Below are positions 34,061 through 45,189 of a DNA stretch of 64,000 nucleotides, piece by piece. The number at the start of each line of letters is the position of its first letter. Position 1 is the first letter of the stretch. A model generated the notes under the pieces. That model was not told the DNA's origin, searched no databases, and saw only the letters and a program-made list of their open reading frames with translations. The stretch spans positions 53,089,228 through 53,153,227 of the forward strand of contig OX235275.1 in assembly GCA_944472155.2 (NCBI GenBank). The letters run 5' to 3'. Origin of the DNA: Trichobilharzia szidati. Its lineage: Eukaryota > Platyhelminthes > Trematoda > Strigeidida > Schistosomatidae. The position numbers and the translations under genes were made by a program.

Positions 34061-34444
34061 TGATAATAATAATAATATGAAATGCAATTAAAACTAAAAT
34101 GTTTGTGATGATAATCATAGTTAAATGTCAAGTGGCAAAACAAATTAATGTCATATATAGAATAATTCATAAGATGGATAGAACTTGGTAGGTGGAGGGT
34201 GTGCAATATAGGATTAGTAGACAAATCGAATAAAATAAAAACGTTACGTAATTTTGTGTGATATTTGATAACATAGAATTTAATGTTGCAAAACAGAATT
34301 GATTTAGAATGACAAGTGGAACAAGTGAAATAATACCGAGGACAATTCGGAGTGAGAATAGTAATAGTAACAATTGAGATTGTAATAAAAGAATAGTATA
34401 CAAATTGAATAGACAAAATGAAAAATTGGTAGAGCCAAAATATG
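34061..34444. other. Unassigned A/T-rich spacer
   Basis: Short low-complexity minus-strand frames only. Confidence 0.3.
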
Positions 34445-35010
34445 ATTAGGGATTACTATACTTTAGCATAGAGGGATAAAGATCAAGAAAGTTGAAGGGG
34501 TTGGACGAACATTTTTCTGTATACAAAGATCTGGCTTTTCTGTTTCGATAGCCAAAGATGGCTTCAGCAATACAGATGAGTCGGGTACGCAGTGATTTGG
34601 GCAAATTACTTTTCACTTTATAGATGACTTTAAAGGTGGAGGCTATAGAGAGAGGGTGATCATTGTCGACCAGAAGGTCAACAATCGCACTTCTTATTGC
34701 TCCAATTCCACCTCTTCGCAACCACCATGTAGGATAGTGTTCTTGCACCCTCTTGGACAAAACTAGAGTCAAATGACCAATATACCTAGCTCCACACGAA
34801 CAGGTGAAATTGATAAATGCACATAGAGTTGGTCAACAGTGGGATCTTATCCTTCAGGTTATTGAACACTAATGGTCGACTAGTAAAATCTATTCTCAAA
34901 GATGCAGCAGGGAATGTTCTTCTCAGGGACTGTGAGATCCTTCTTTTCATGATATCGGAATCTTAGTCACCTTTGAATTCCAACCTCATGTTAAGTATTT
35001 TCTTGGGTTC
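34445..35010 (-). pseudogene. PLE linker and GIY-YIG fragment
   Basis: Reads RRISQSLRRTFPAASLRID, VFNNLKDKIPLLTNSMCIYQ, then a frameshifted Cys-ARYIG region, AIRSAIVDLLVDNDHPLSIA, TFKVIYKVKSNLPKSLR and a divergent C-terminus. Confidence 0.7.
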
Positions 35011-35084
35011 GGACGATATTATTATTAGGACAGTTAATTTGAGAAGGTACCAGAATAAATACAGCCCAATCTTTTTATTTTTCC

Positions 35085-35700
35085 AGTATTGATTTGCAAA
35101 TATTTGTTTGAATTCATACTGCCTTCATCTGGAGAACTATAGAAAACCAGGTAGTACTGGACAGATGATTCGTCCTTGTTGAGCATTGTTCAATAGTACG
35201 CAGCCATTACCCCACCCACAAAGGATTAAACCCTTCAGGTTTCAAAGTAAGCCGGTCGGCCGTTCAACTACTCTGACAGGATCCAGTAACCCAAGAATTC
35301 TAATTTCTGTCAGTTAACGATTCTTAGCGCCACCAACAGCCGTCGATATTCACCAGTATTTGACCTCACACCTGACCTAGTCGATCCAGGTAGTCATAAC
35401 TTCCCTCCAGAACACCAGGGAATGTCATCCTCTGACCAGCTGCTAGTGGGTAACGGAATAACTTTCCAGTATAGGCTTTCTAGGGATTCGACTGTTTTCA
35501 AGACTGGTCACGTATTGACTTCAGTTAGAGAACAGCCATTGAAAACCAACAATTACTGAACAAATATTTCCTCCTTGCTTGGGGCTCTTCAGTAGTACAT
35601 ACCAATGACTTTACCAGGGATCAAACCCAGAACCTTTGCAAATGACTCCCCTGCCGTTTTACGAATATCGGTAATCAGTCACTTAGTCGTATCTTCTTCA
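35085..35700 (-). repeat. F2 hammerhead SINE, head-to-tail pair
   Basis: Two F2 units in the same orientation, starting near 35085 and 35480 (period about 397 bp). The second keeps a CTGAAGA core (plus tcttcag at about 35607) and GGAAA, but stem I and stem II are weakened. Box B forms are decayed. Confidence 0.6.
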
Positions 35701-35864
35701 GCCTGATATCTTCTTGAATACTTGAACAGTATTGATTTTTTTATAAAATGTCTTCTCAAGACTGGCAGTTTACCTGAGTGTCGAAGCAGTATAGTATCAT
35801 GGCAGGGATCAGCTATCTGAATGAAGAATAAAATATAACCAGTAGAAGTGGGTGTGTCAAAAAC

Positions 35865-36040
35865 TTTTTTTCACATATAACAGCATTCTCGACTGATAAG
35901 CCCTACCACCATACGGACAATCTCATCAATGAGTTGGCTAAATATGGCGTAAAAATTGAAACGATTTTTGAATCTAAAACTGTCGGAATTAAGTTACAAA
36001 GTTCAAGGAATATTAGGATCAAGGTGCAAATTTTGTCACA
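35865..36040 (+). pseudogene. PLE linker fragment
   Basis: Reads LINELAKYGVKIETIFESKT and LQSSRNIRIKVQ, the segment just before the GIY-YIG domain in other PLE copies. Confidence 0.65.
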
Positions 36041-36049
36041 AACTTACTT

Positions 36050-36240
36050 TAGTTAGAGAATCACCTAATACTGAGGAGCACACCGGACAGTCGTTTCGTG
36101 ATAGTTTGGGATTTTCCCAGTAGTACACACATATAACTCCAGCAGGGACCGATCCTACGAACTACAGATTACAAGATCAAACTGTTGATCGATTAGCACA
36201 CTGTGTTAATGTTTGTATCTGAATAAAACATTTACAAGAC
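36050..36240 (-). repeat. F2 SINE remnant
   Basis: Hammerhead-like block (plus cggacagtcgtttcgtgatag) with the tRNA-like head decayed. Confidence 0.5.
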
Positions 36241-36399
36241 ACATTTCGCGAGATGATATCGTCATTTCGTAGTTTCTTCACAACCGCTTTACAACTAATA
36301 TGATTCACAATGATAATAAAATAAAATGCATGCATGACAATTACTCAGTTATATAAAAAAACAAAAGTACATACTAATGACCAATCATATTTAGATAGG

Positions 36400-36990
36400 T
36401 CAAGTAGTCCAGGGTAGGCGAAGATTGAAGTCTATTGATTTTTGTACACACAGTTTAGGCTGTATGTGATTAATCCAAAGTGCTTCCATCACCTTCAATA
36501 ACCTTGAATTAGAGTTACGTGAAATAATTTTGAAACAGTCATAATATTGATTTAGTGACCTGACATTAATAAGTGTTTTGCAATGGATGATGATGCTGGA
36601 TTTCTATTCAAATTAATTGTATTGGGATTTCCTATATGTTTTAGTAGCCATTTTGGAACATGTTCTTTTCGACGACCACATTGGAACATTCTTTTGGTTC
36701 TACCTGTATAAGTGTCACAGCAACTGTAGGTGAACTTATAGATACAGTTTCAAATAGAGCCCATGGAGTTTCGTCCTTTAATAGTAGGTACAGGGATCGA
36801 AAATGTTCGGCATGTGAGGGAAAGAGATGCAGCGTAAAATGTGCGTTCGATGGCCGACCGAAGTCTTTGAACTAGTTGTCAGCTGCATAATCTGGTCATC
36901 CTTGAATGGTAGGTTAATAAAGATAGCTTTCTTTGATACATAAGCTGTCTTTTCTAGATGTGGTCTATCCTTACTGTGAAAATTGATAAA
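36400..36990 (-). pseudogene. PLE GIY-YIG to C-terminus
   Basis: Minus strand: CCDTYTGRTKRMFQCGRRKE, HVPKWLLKHIGNPNTI, SIAKHLLMSGH, then a KLFHVTLIQGY region and the end TYSLNCVYKNQ. The Tyr-Ile-Gly core reads TYTG. Frame changes and stops. Confidence 0.7.
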
Positions 36991-37229
36991 GAATCCGGAT
37001 AACCACTAGCTAATAAAACTGAATGTTGTATATGTCGAAGCTCACCCATCAGTGTGTCGCACGTGCATATTTTGCGGGCCACTGAAAACAAACATTTCAG
37101 TATAAACGTTCCCTAGTGGAATGTTTACTTTGAGATATATTAAATAGTTCATAAACTACATTAGACTACAAATCCAGATCGCTAACGCTACACAGGCTTA
37201 AGATCCACGACCAGCGAGCGGTATGATTA

Positions 37230-37680
37230 GCAGTCTCAAGGTTATTTGGAAGGTTATATATGTCCAAACCAAGTTCACTTTTAACAGTTTGAAAAAATTT
37301 GGGCATTGGGTATATGATATTCATTATAATAAAGGCTTTTTGTATTTCCCAATGAATAAATGAAAAACAAAACGATATTGTTGTGTTTACTGACGTTTCG
37401 CTATTTAATGCCAATAGATTTATCAAAGTATTATTAAACCGGAATTTACAAAATCTCAGCATGTATATAACAGAGTTAAGGGGTGAGAAAACAGACTTAG
37501 GTCAAGTTAAAAGGACATATTGAAAGTTAAAATAACAATGAAGATCACTAAACCAAATAACAAAGGTAATAGTGCATCTGTTATGTTTACTAAATGGATC
37601 ACTGTTCATTAATCTGGGGTCATTTTTCGTTGTCAAGTCGGTCAATTGGTAAAGATAACAAAATCACCTAAAGTTTTGTC
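37230..37680 (-). repeat. PLE terminal repeat, related to 3950-4264
   Basis: Inverted relative of the PLE end at 3950-4264 (shared: gttatctttaccaattg, gaatatcatatac, aaacaaaacgat). No coding part attached. Confidence 0.65.
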
Positions 37681-37684
37681 TTTC

Positions 37685-37890
37685 CTGCTTTTTCTGCCAG
37701 TTTATTGATTTTCGTCTGTAAGCCTTCGAGTTTGTGCGATATTAGACACAAATCATCCCCGCGAAATCCAGATCTTCTAAAGTGTTCTTATCAAATCAAC
37801 GTATTCCTGTCTTTTCGCTCCCATCCACAGTCTGATAGAATGGAATGCAATGGATATATATATATACCGCGGAAATCTGATGTTCCACTC
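37685..37890 (-). pseudogene. RTE RT palm scrap
   Basis: Minus strand: LEDLDFAGDDLCLISHKLEG and LQTKINKLAEKAG, around the catalytic Asp pair, with an inserted base giving GDD for ADD. Confidence 0.65.
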
Positions 37891-37964
37891 AGAACACAAG
37901 GAACGACTGCAGCAGTAAAGAACAGACACCAAAGTCAAACTAAAATTGATCAAGTATTGGTTCT

Positions 37965-38205
37965 TTGTAGGAATTATGTTTGATTGGCTGGAGGATTTCA
38001 TCATGAGCTGACATCGGTTAGAGAACCAGGGAGTACTGGACATCTGTTTCATCCTAGTTTGGGTGCGTACTGCTGAAGTGGCGTCCCAAACTAGGACGGA
38101 GGAAACAGCTAGCTGTCCAGTACTCCCAGCTGGCTTTCCAATGGTTCTCTAACCAATGTCATCTCATGATGAAATCCTTCAGCCAATCAAATTGCACTGA
38201 ACCAA
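37965..38205. repeat. F2 SINE fold-back
   Basis: A minus-strand hammerhead half (gtactggacatctgtttcatcctagtttggg) is joined directly to a plus-strand half (cgtcccaaactaggacggaggaaacagc). No tRNA head remains between them. Confidence 0.6.
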
Positions 38206-38425
38206 CCAATCAAATCGCTCAGCATTACAAATGGATACATTCCTCATAATCTTCATTGCAAGTTTCATCTTAACTCAAAGTTCAGGTTAGGGCAGGTTTA
38301 AGGTAGGATTATGATTAAAGTTAGGGTGAATCTTGCAAGGAAGATTATGAAAAGTACTCATTTGTAATTCCGAGCGATTTGATTGGTTGATTCAAGGCCA
38401 CTTGTTGTCCATATCAATTGCATTT

Positions 38426-39282
38426 CAACTGATTGAAAATGCCCATTAAAATTTTCAAAAGAATGGACACGGAACAAAGAGTACTCTTTTCGATAAATTC
38501 ATCATCAGGTTCTACAAATATATATACATTATAATGAATGAATGAATTAGTCTTATGAACGACATTAATGTTTAAACAACATCAAATCAATAATATTGAT
38601 AAATTACAGCTGAACAGCATCAACATCAAATAAACTGAATGTCAGGAGAATTAGGAAAGGTAATAGTACAAATTCATGAGTTTATAGTCTCTACTGAGGG
38701 CCAGGGCAGTAGTAGGGGCTGGCTGGACTTGTTTCTTTTGAACACAGAGCACTGGTTGTTTGAGGCGAATTGCAATAGCCTCTGCTGTTTGGAGCATGTG
38801 GTGCTTCGATGATTTTGGTAATTTGTTAGGCACCCGGTATATTATAGAGAAGGATTCTTCTACGCTGGCTTTGTGGCCGCCGGTTTGCACCAGATGGTCT
38901 AATATCGAACTGTTAATAGTTTTAACTACACCTTTACTTAGCCATAGTGTGATATGTTCTTGAGTGAGCACGAAAAATCAAGTTCCTAGAGCAACGGCCA
39001 ATATAACTCGCTCCACAAGCGCAGTTGAATTGATAGATACAATTTGAAGTGGCTAGCCTAGGTACTTTATCTTTCAGTCGAGGTAGCACCATCGGTCGTG
39101 TAGAGAACAATAAGACGTGTAGTTCGCCAGCATTAAAAGTTCTTTGAACTGATTTCCTTAATTTCTTCGTAATTATCTCGCTTGGTATATCGCTAATTCA
39201 TTCATTCATTATAATGTATATATAATTGTAGAACCTGAGGATGAATTTATCGAAAAGATAGTACTCTTTGTTCCGTGTCCAT
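38426..39282 (-). mobile_element. Short PLE with 12-bp target duplication
   Basis: tcaattgcattt at 38414-38425 and 39283-39294. The ends carry inverted arms (38461-38552 against 39192-39282). The body reads the linker and GIY-YIG (FSTRPMVLPRLKDKVPRLA, SNCIYQFNCACGASYIG), LSKGVVKTINSSILDHLVQT, SFSIIYRVPNKLPKSS and KQPVLCVQKKQVQPA. Frameshift after YIG. The RT is absent. Confidence 0.8.
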
Positions 39283-39294
39283 TCAATTGCATTT

Positions 39295-39735
39295 ACCAAA
39301 CTAAATCTCCTTCACATACTCCTACACAAATAACATACTAAACAGTTAATTTAATTTAGAATATAATTAATATACGCATTTATGCATTTAAATTTGTAGA
39401 ATATTGATTGACATTTTACAAAGGAGTACATATATATATTCTCTTTAAAACTTTTAACATACACATCTTTATAAATGCATGTATGCGTGTTTGTGTGTGT
39501 TTAGTGAGCCCTCTCCTCCCCGCCGCCGTCTCCACCGCTTATTCCATCTGAGCGACAATCATTCAATTCATATGGGAGGTATAATTTCTTATGATTGATA
39601 AATATTGATAAATCTTGCCGCAATCTCGATGTTGGGACTGTATGTTGTTCTTGTTGTCAATCAATTGTCGTATATACATCACTAGAAGAGTAGTGTTTTT
39701 GTGTCTCACACTTTGTGATGTATTGCTCCTTCCTA
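39295..39735. other. Unassigned spacer with a local GC-rich patch
   Basis: The patch at 39510-39550 (cctccccgccgccgtc) stands out in this A/T-rich window. No exon could be supported. Confidence 0.3.
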
Positions 39736-39749
39736 CAATAATAATTATT

Positions 39750-40407
39750 TGAACAAAGCAAGAACTACAGCTTTAGCAGAATAATCTGCGGGAGCAGTTA
39801 CATTGGAAAGACAGAAAGAAGGGCATATCTACGATTTTCTGAACATGTACCAAAAAGCTTATGTCTAAAGGGAACAAATGCTTTAAACAGTGCCATAGCC
39901 AGGCATCTCCTCGACACAGGTCATGAGGTGGACGTCGAAAAGTCGTTCAAAATTATCAGTAAGCAAAAAAGTTCAATTCTCCTCAAGTTTGCTGAAGCCA
40001 TTTCTATCAAGCGCCTGAAACCTGATTTATGCGTTCAGAAAGAAGCGGTTATCAGTCTTTCTTTGCCCTGCCTGGTAACTGGATATTTTCATCTCTCTTT
40101 CATCCGAATGCGAAATGCTGAAAAGTTTCCATTGTGTATGATTATTATTGTTCGGAATAGTGTTTAATATCATATATATATATATATATATTATCAGTGT
40201 ATGCTTATATTGATCGATTGATTTTTGTTTAAAATGAACTCTGTGCAAGTATGTTAAATTGTTTTTGTAGGTACATTTAATAATGTCTTTGCCCTGTAAG
40301 CAACTGACGAGAAGGCAGTGAAATAAACAATGATGGTACCATTTCATTCTGCTTAAACTGTAGTTCTTGCCTTGTTCAAATTCATTAGGGGGAATAAATG
40401 TATGAAA
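39750..40407 (+). mobile_element. Short PLE with 14-bp target duplication
   Basis: caataataattatt at 39736-39749 and 40408-40421. Inverted arms at the ends (tttgaacaaagcaagaactacag and its complement). Body: SGSSYIGKTERRAYL-type GIY-YIG start, FSEHVPKSLCLKGTNALNSA, HLLDTGHEVDVEKSFKI and VQKEAVISLSLPC. The frame is open through this short segment. Near 40303 a CTGACGA…GTGAAAT block resembles a hammerhead core. Confidence 0.85.
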
Positions 40408-40589
40408 CAATAATAATTATTATCATTCTTTGAGCATATCTCAGTAGAGTAATGAGTTACCACGTCGCCTTTCCACCCCCACTCATAATTTTCCTATTTT
40501 TAACACTACTTTTGAAAACGGTACACGTTACGATTTCTTCTTCAAAAATTGGTTCGCTGGGATTGTATTTTTCTCAGGTCAGACTACGG

Positions 40590-40930
40590 ATTCATATCAC
40601 TCAGAGTACTGGACAGCCAGCTGTTTCGTCAGCGTAGTTTGGAGCTTATCGGCAGTACTCACCCATAGCTAGGGTTCGAACCCAGAACCTTCCGGCTACA
40701 AGGCAAGCTCGTAGACCATTCAGCCACCGGGACACGATTCAATTGCCAGTCCATAAATTCTAACCTCTACCAACCAGTATCATTGGAGGGAACTCCATAC
40801 TCACTCCCAGCTGGATGGATCCCACTGTGGTCACGACTTCTCACTAGAACTCACTCCAGGCAAGTTCCCTCTGCAGCCAGTCACTAGCTAGCATCAGATT
40901 AATTTCCAAGAATCCATTCGTAGGGAATAT
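40590..40930 (-). repeat. F2 hammerhead SINE, long form
   Basis: Hammerhead block at 40605-40665 (plus ctgtttcgtcagcgtagtttgg), box B ggttcgaaccc at 40673, head to 40735, and the 5' extension to about 40925 with atcagattaatttcc. Confidence 0.65.
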
Positions 40931-40989
40931 ATTTGTTTCAGGTCAGGCTAAGGATAAATGTCGTGTTTTTTTTCTTATTCCTTTACGTT

Positions 40990-41215
40990 CCCAGTGCACC
41001 ACAGGGCTCCAAGTTACAGGCTTGAATTTTCGGTAGCAGTGGCGTTTATTTTTATGGGATGGGGTTGCTAGCCACCTCATGCCTAACCTTCCCTCTTTAC
41101 CAGTTTTTTACTGGCTTAGTGAGGTAAAGGAGTGAGTCGGTGGCCGGGAATCGAACCCCAAACTACCTGCGGCGTGGTTGGCGATCATTCTACCACTGTG
41201 CCACCAACACACACA
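40990..41215 (-). repeat. tRNA-Gly-derived SINE, well preserved
   Basis: Minus strand: GGTGGCACAGTGGTAGAATG (box A), CGCC anticodon-arm sequence, GGGGTTCGATTCCCGGCC (box B, matching tRNA-Gly), body cactaagccagtaaaa, and a 3' tail CCCTGTGGTGCACTGGGAA then AAAGGAATAA. The tail matches the RTE 3' end. Confidence 0.75.
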
Positions 41216-41394
41216 AATGTCGTGGTATCATCACCTGATTAAGAATAATTGTCTTAGTATAGGTTTAGTCAAGAAGTAACATCAGTTTTCAATGATCTGT
41301 AACTGATGTTCACCGGTGACGAAAATCTACGCTGAGATTACTGTATATCCCTTAAAAAAAACACCTGTGATTTTCGTTATGCTTCCAGTCGATT

Positions 41395-41830
41395 GTTTGG
41401 TTTAGGCTGAATTCCAGCAGTCAAGCATGCTCTATGGCCACCGTACTAGATGGCTTACTATAAAGATGCTCTCCTAATTACTATTAGATATGGGTGGATT
41501 TGACCAATAGAGAGAGAGAGATTTGGGTCTAGGCTTCGTCCATGTATACATTCATCACCAAGGTGTATCTACAATCTTCCATGTCCAACTCGTCTCTCAC
41601 TCCCTATTACGGTTCCACTTAGTGGTCCGGTGTGTGTATTCAACCGAATTTCTCTGAAGCATGCGTCCAATCCACCTATCTCAATATTTCCTTCTGCATA
41701 TTTATTGAGTAATAAGGATGTGAGTTCCTTTGAAATTGCGGAAACGCCTCGCTGATGAGTGTCAGTGAGCATGAAACCTAAGAACCAAGAATTCTTGTCG
41801 ACTGCCTCCAACCATCGAACAATAAAATTT
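41395..41830. repeat. F3 SINE interrupted by RTE scrap
   Basis: 41395-41580 is minus-strand F3 debris. 41590-41705 is an RTE 3' scrap (LLNKYAEGNIEIGGLDACFR, minus). 41720-41830 is plus-strand F3 with a well-preserved hammerhead 5' side. Confidence 0.6.
41744..41800 (+). ncRNA. Hammerhead-like core in F3
   Basis: Canonical CTGATGA at 41752-41758, stem II gtgt/gcat (four pairs counting wobbles), GAAA at 41773-41776. The 3' side (stem III and cleavage site) is altered, so activity is doubtful. Confidence 0.4.
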
Positions 41831-41984
41831 GTATTTCAGCTAACTGATGGCTACGGGATCGATGTCTTGAAGTTGCTCTGAGAAATCTACCATATCACAG
41901 CGAAGAGGATGCACCTATCGAAGGCATCGATTAAGGGAAGCTCTATGTCATGAATAGACAGAGGTTAGAATTCACTTATCACTG

Positions 41985-42190
41985 GACTTTGGATCAAGCA
42001 GCTAAATGGTTAACACACTCAATCATGTAACCGAAACCGTCCAGAGTTCATCTGTGAGTAGCTATCGTGGGTGCACATTGCTGAAGAGCCCAAATCCGGG
42101 ACAAAATAGCCTACTTACTGTCTAGTGTTATCTAATTTTCATTTATCTCTAACTGATTTGGTTGATTCGTGATGAAATCTATATTAAAAT
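41985..42190 (+). repeat. F2 hammerhead SINE
   Basis: Decayed head (atcatgtaaccgaaacc), canonical CTGAAGA core, stem II GCCC/GGG, then ACAAAA in place of CGAAA; tail degraded. Confidence 0.55.
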
Positions 42191-42630
42191 AAATCCAAGT
42201 CCCTAAAACACCCATAATCATAAGAAAAATTTAAATGACAGTTCCAGTAGCGAAGAGAATTTTCTTTTCTACACGGTAATCAATCAGGCTGTACATTCAT
42301 GTATACACAGTGTAAAGGCGTGAGAAATTTCTAGAACTCTATTTCAGGTCGAGTGGCAAATTATGCCAAATAATAAGATTAAGAAATAGGGATGTCTGAG
42401 TATCAATAACCGAAGACTATTCACGTCAACCAGTAGCAGTTAAATAACAGAACAAAAAATGGTCCAAATACCCAACGACCCTTTCGTTTGACTATAGATC
42501 ATGGTTTTGAAATATCCACTTGTATTTCTTGTTCTGTTCTTTAATGCACTTCAATATCACAATCCTTACGGAAAAAAAATTCAGCCTGCCCAGCTCCTCC
42601 AGCCCCGCCCTCGGCCATATACCTGTTTAA
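42191..42630. other. Unassigned spacer
   Basis: Nothing recognised. Confidence 0.3.
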
Positions 42631-42634
42631 GTAT

Positions 42635-43710
42635 TATTATTCCCTTGCGTTTCCAGTGGAATATAAGGCTTCAACAACACATCTCCACTTTGTTCTGTTT
42701 TCTGACGTCTTCTTCAGCTGAGTCCACGATTGACCAAACTCTCTGATCTCTTCCTCACACGATCTCCTCCATGTCATCCACGCACCAATGACACACTCGT
42801 AGCTTCCCATTGGGATTCCACTCTAGAATCTGGAGTGCGATCTCATTCAGCGGCCCTATCCACCTCCACTTTCTCCCACAAATATTTGTTGAGCGGTCGG
42901 CTCTTGCCTGTTGGTTTGTCCCCAGAGTTTCTTGTTACTCATTCTTTCTCTTTCTGGCCGGCATTTGATCTTCAGCATCGAGCCAGCGGAGGTGACGGCT
43001 GTTGATGAAAGTCTGCAGCAGGCTGTTGGAAATCGTTTTCGTCACACGCTGGCCAAGTTTCTGACCCGTATAGAAGAACCGACTTGACATTAGTGTTGAA
43101 AATTCGAATCTTGTTCTTTATTCTGAGTTAGTGCAGAAGATTTCCAAACTGATTTATGGTTGATGAAAGTGTATCTTGCCTTTCCTATTCTGACTGACTT
43201 TGACATCTTCATCCGTTCAGCCTGTAGTTGAAACGATGCCTCCTACTCAGATAAGAGAAAAAGGCGACCTCTGTTAAATCTCTTCTGCTGATGGTGATCG
43301 GTGCTGGTTGTTATCGTTGTTACTGTTGGTTGGTTATCTTCATCACCTCCGTCTTCTCTATGTTCACCTGGAGTCCTGTCTTCGCTGCTTGCCTGCTTCT
43401 TCAACCAGTGTGTTGGTTTTCGCCTGCCTGTGAGTCTTCGAGTTTGTGTGACATTAGACATATATCATCCACGTGTGAAGTCGAGATCTTCTAGAGTCTT
43501 CTTATCGGTCGTCCAGCGTACTCCTGCCTCCTCGCTCTCCGCACATAGTCTGACGCATAATCCAGCCCACCAAAATCAAGAATATCATCGGTGATAATAG
43601 ACAACCAGGTTAGACTTGCTCCTGTATTCAATTCGAACGCCTCACTGAGTTTCCCGTTGTGGATCACCTGACACGTGGCATTATCATATAGCTGTTGAAG
43701 TGCTGTTTAA
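42635..43710 (-). pseudogene. RTE LINE, mid-palm to 3' end
   Basis: Same layout as 32945-34060: QLYDNATCQVIHNGKLSEAF (about 43690), a GVRQ region frameshifted, DDICLMSNVTQTRRL, INGRR(F)NRG, TFINSRHLRW, and an end near 42640 at ttccactggaaacgcaaggg. Many stops and frameshifts. Confidence 0.75.
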
Positions 43711-44000
43711 GTAACTTCACTTAATGTATTATTCACAGAGCAATCAGACACTGAATCTTCTTGGAAGTTGTTCAATTAACTCCAGAACAGATGGCATAAT
43801 TTGATGTAATTATACAATCTTTAACTCTAAGTAATTATTGAAAGTTATACACCTGACTGGTTGCTATAGTTTAACTCGCTTTCCCCACCCCCCATTCATT
43901 TAAATGACTTAGTAGAAAAATATAAAGAATTAGCAGTGCAATCTACTGCCCAAGTTTCGTCCTATATCGAAATGACCACCTCCCAGTGGGTAGCAGAATT
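43711..44000. other. Unassigned spacer
   Basis: Nothing recognised. Confidence 0.3.
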
Positions 44001-44004
44001 ATTA

Positions 44005-44800
44005 TTATTATTTCCTTTAATTCTTAGAGGAACATAGGGCTTCAGCCAAACGTCTTCATTGCATTCAGTTCTCTGCTAAAGTTTTTACCCGGCTCCAAGT
44101 CTGCCCACATGCTTTCATCTCCTCTCCACAGGACCTCGTCCAAGCCACCATTGCACTGACGACCAACTCGCCACTTCCCTTTCGGGTTCCATTCGAGGGC
44201 TTGTCTTGTGATGTCACTTGATGGTTTCCTCAGAGTACGGTCAATCCACCTACATTTCTTCCTGCCTATTTGTTTCACAATCGGTTCCTGGTTGGTTCGC
44301 TCCCAGAGATCCCTGTCGCTGATCTTTTCTGGCCATCTGATCTTGAGTATTGAGCGAAGACAACTGTTAATGAAGGTCTGTGGTTTGTTTGAGATGCTCT
44401 TTATGACGCGCTGGCCAAGTCTCCGATCCGTATAGTAGCACTGACTTCACATTGGAGTTGAAGATCCGGATCTTATTTTTCATGCTGAGTGATGTTGACC
44501 TCCATACAGACTTGAGAGTAATGTAAGCTTGTCTTGCTTTCCCGATCCTTGCTTTGATATCCTTATCAGTTTCGTCCGCCTGTAGCTGAAACGATGCTTC
44601 CCAGCTAGGTAGGTAGGTGAAGGAGGTTGTTTCTTTCAGGTTCCTTCCATTTATACTGATTGCTGTCTGTTGTTGTCGTTGTTGCTGTTGGTGGTGTTGC
44701 CAAGGAATCTCCATCACCTCTGTTTTGTATATGTTCAGCCGAAGTTGATGTACAAATCCCCGACCCACCCCCACCCAATGAATGATCTATCCACAATAAT
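44005..44800 (-). pseudogene. RTE LINE 3' part
   Basis: Minus strand: ISINGRNLKETTSFTYLPSW (the repeated CTAC shifts YLGS), QADETDKDIKARIGKARQAY, ITLKSVWRSTSLSMKNKIRI, FNSNVKSVLLYGSETWPARH, then KKCRWIDRTLRKPSSDITRQ, LEWNPKGKWRVGRQ and the end near cctatgttcc. Three frame breaks. Confidence 0.8.
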
Positions 44801-44804
44801 GATA

Positions 44805-44904
44805 CATGATGATATTAGATGGTTGAAGGTAATCGGTAGGAAGCCTCGGACACCACCTACATTTCGTGCTAGTTGTCACTCGTCAGTAAGGCGTATTTGA
44901 AAAG
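44805..44904 (-). repeat. F3 hammerhead SINE, inverted partner
   Basis: Contains the hammerhead given separately at 44843-44894 and the tail at 44805-44843. It is head-to-head with 44905-45120; the tRNA-like head is lost. Confidence 0.65.
44843..44894 (-). ncRNA. Hammerhead-like core in F3
   Basis: Minus strand: canonical CTGACGA (44886-44880), stem II GTG/CAC, GAAA (44865-44862), GTC ahead of the predicted cut (44851-44849), stem I GCCT/GAGGC-type pairing with one mismatch. Stem III is poorly paired. Confidence 0.45.
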
Positions 44905-45120
44905 ACATGAGTTCCTTCAATGTTGCTGACGAATGCCAACTAGCACGAAATCTAGGTGGTGTCCAAGGCTTCCTGCCGATTGCCTACAACCATCTAATAT
45001 CATCAAATCAATGTACACCTTGATGGCAAGCTACCTATAATAGTGGCCACATTGGAAAGAAAGGACTAGACACATCACACTAGTTACTGACTAGTGTCCA
45101 GTCAAAATAATGATACTTAT
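44905..45120 (+). repeat. F3 hammerhead SINE
   Basis: Hammerhead 44917-44969, then the F3 tail gcttcctgccgattgcc and the long 3' part with tagtgtccagtcaaaat. The head is lost in the fold-back. Confidence 0.65.
44917..44969 (+). ncRNA. Hammerhead-like core in F3, best preserved
   Basis: CTGACGA at 44925-44931, stem II tgc/gca plus one mismatched closing pair, GAAA at 44947-44950, GTC at 44961-44963, and stem I TTG/CAA. All conserved core bases are present. Weak points are the A-C closing pair of stem II and an unstable stem III. Confidence 0.5.
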
Positions 45121-45189
45121 TTGAATTTTTCAACTAGTTTTGTGATTACTACCCATTTATCCCTGACCTGCATGCATATCATCGTTCTA

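Noticed and set aside
34033..34416. Tyr/Ile-rich minus-strand frames as a membrane protein.
   Set aside because: A/T-rich low-complexity sequence without splice or homology support.
39510..39550. GC-rich patch as a promoter or exon.
   Set aside because: No open frame with splice sites and no core promoter motif could be supported.
42501..42746. Short frame starting with a hydrophobic stretch, possible signal peptide.
   Set aside because: Its second half runs into antisense RTE sequence, so the frame is accidental.
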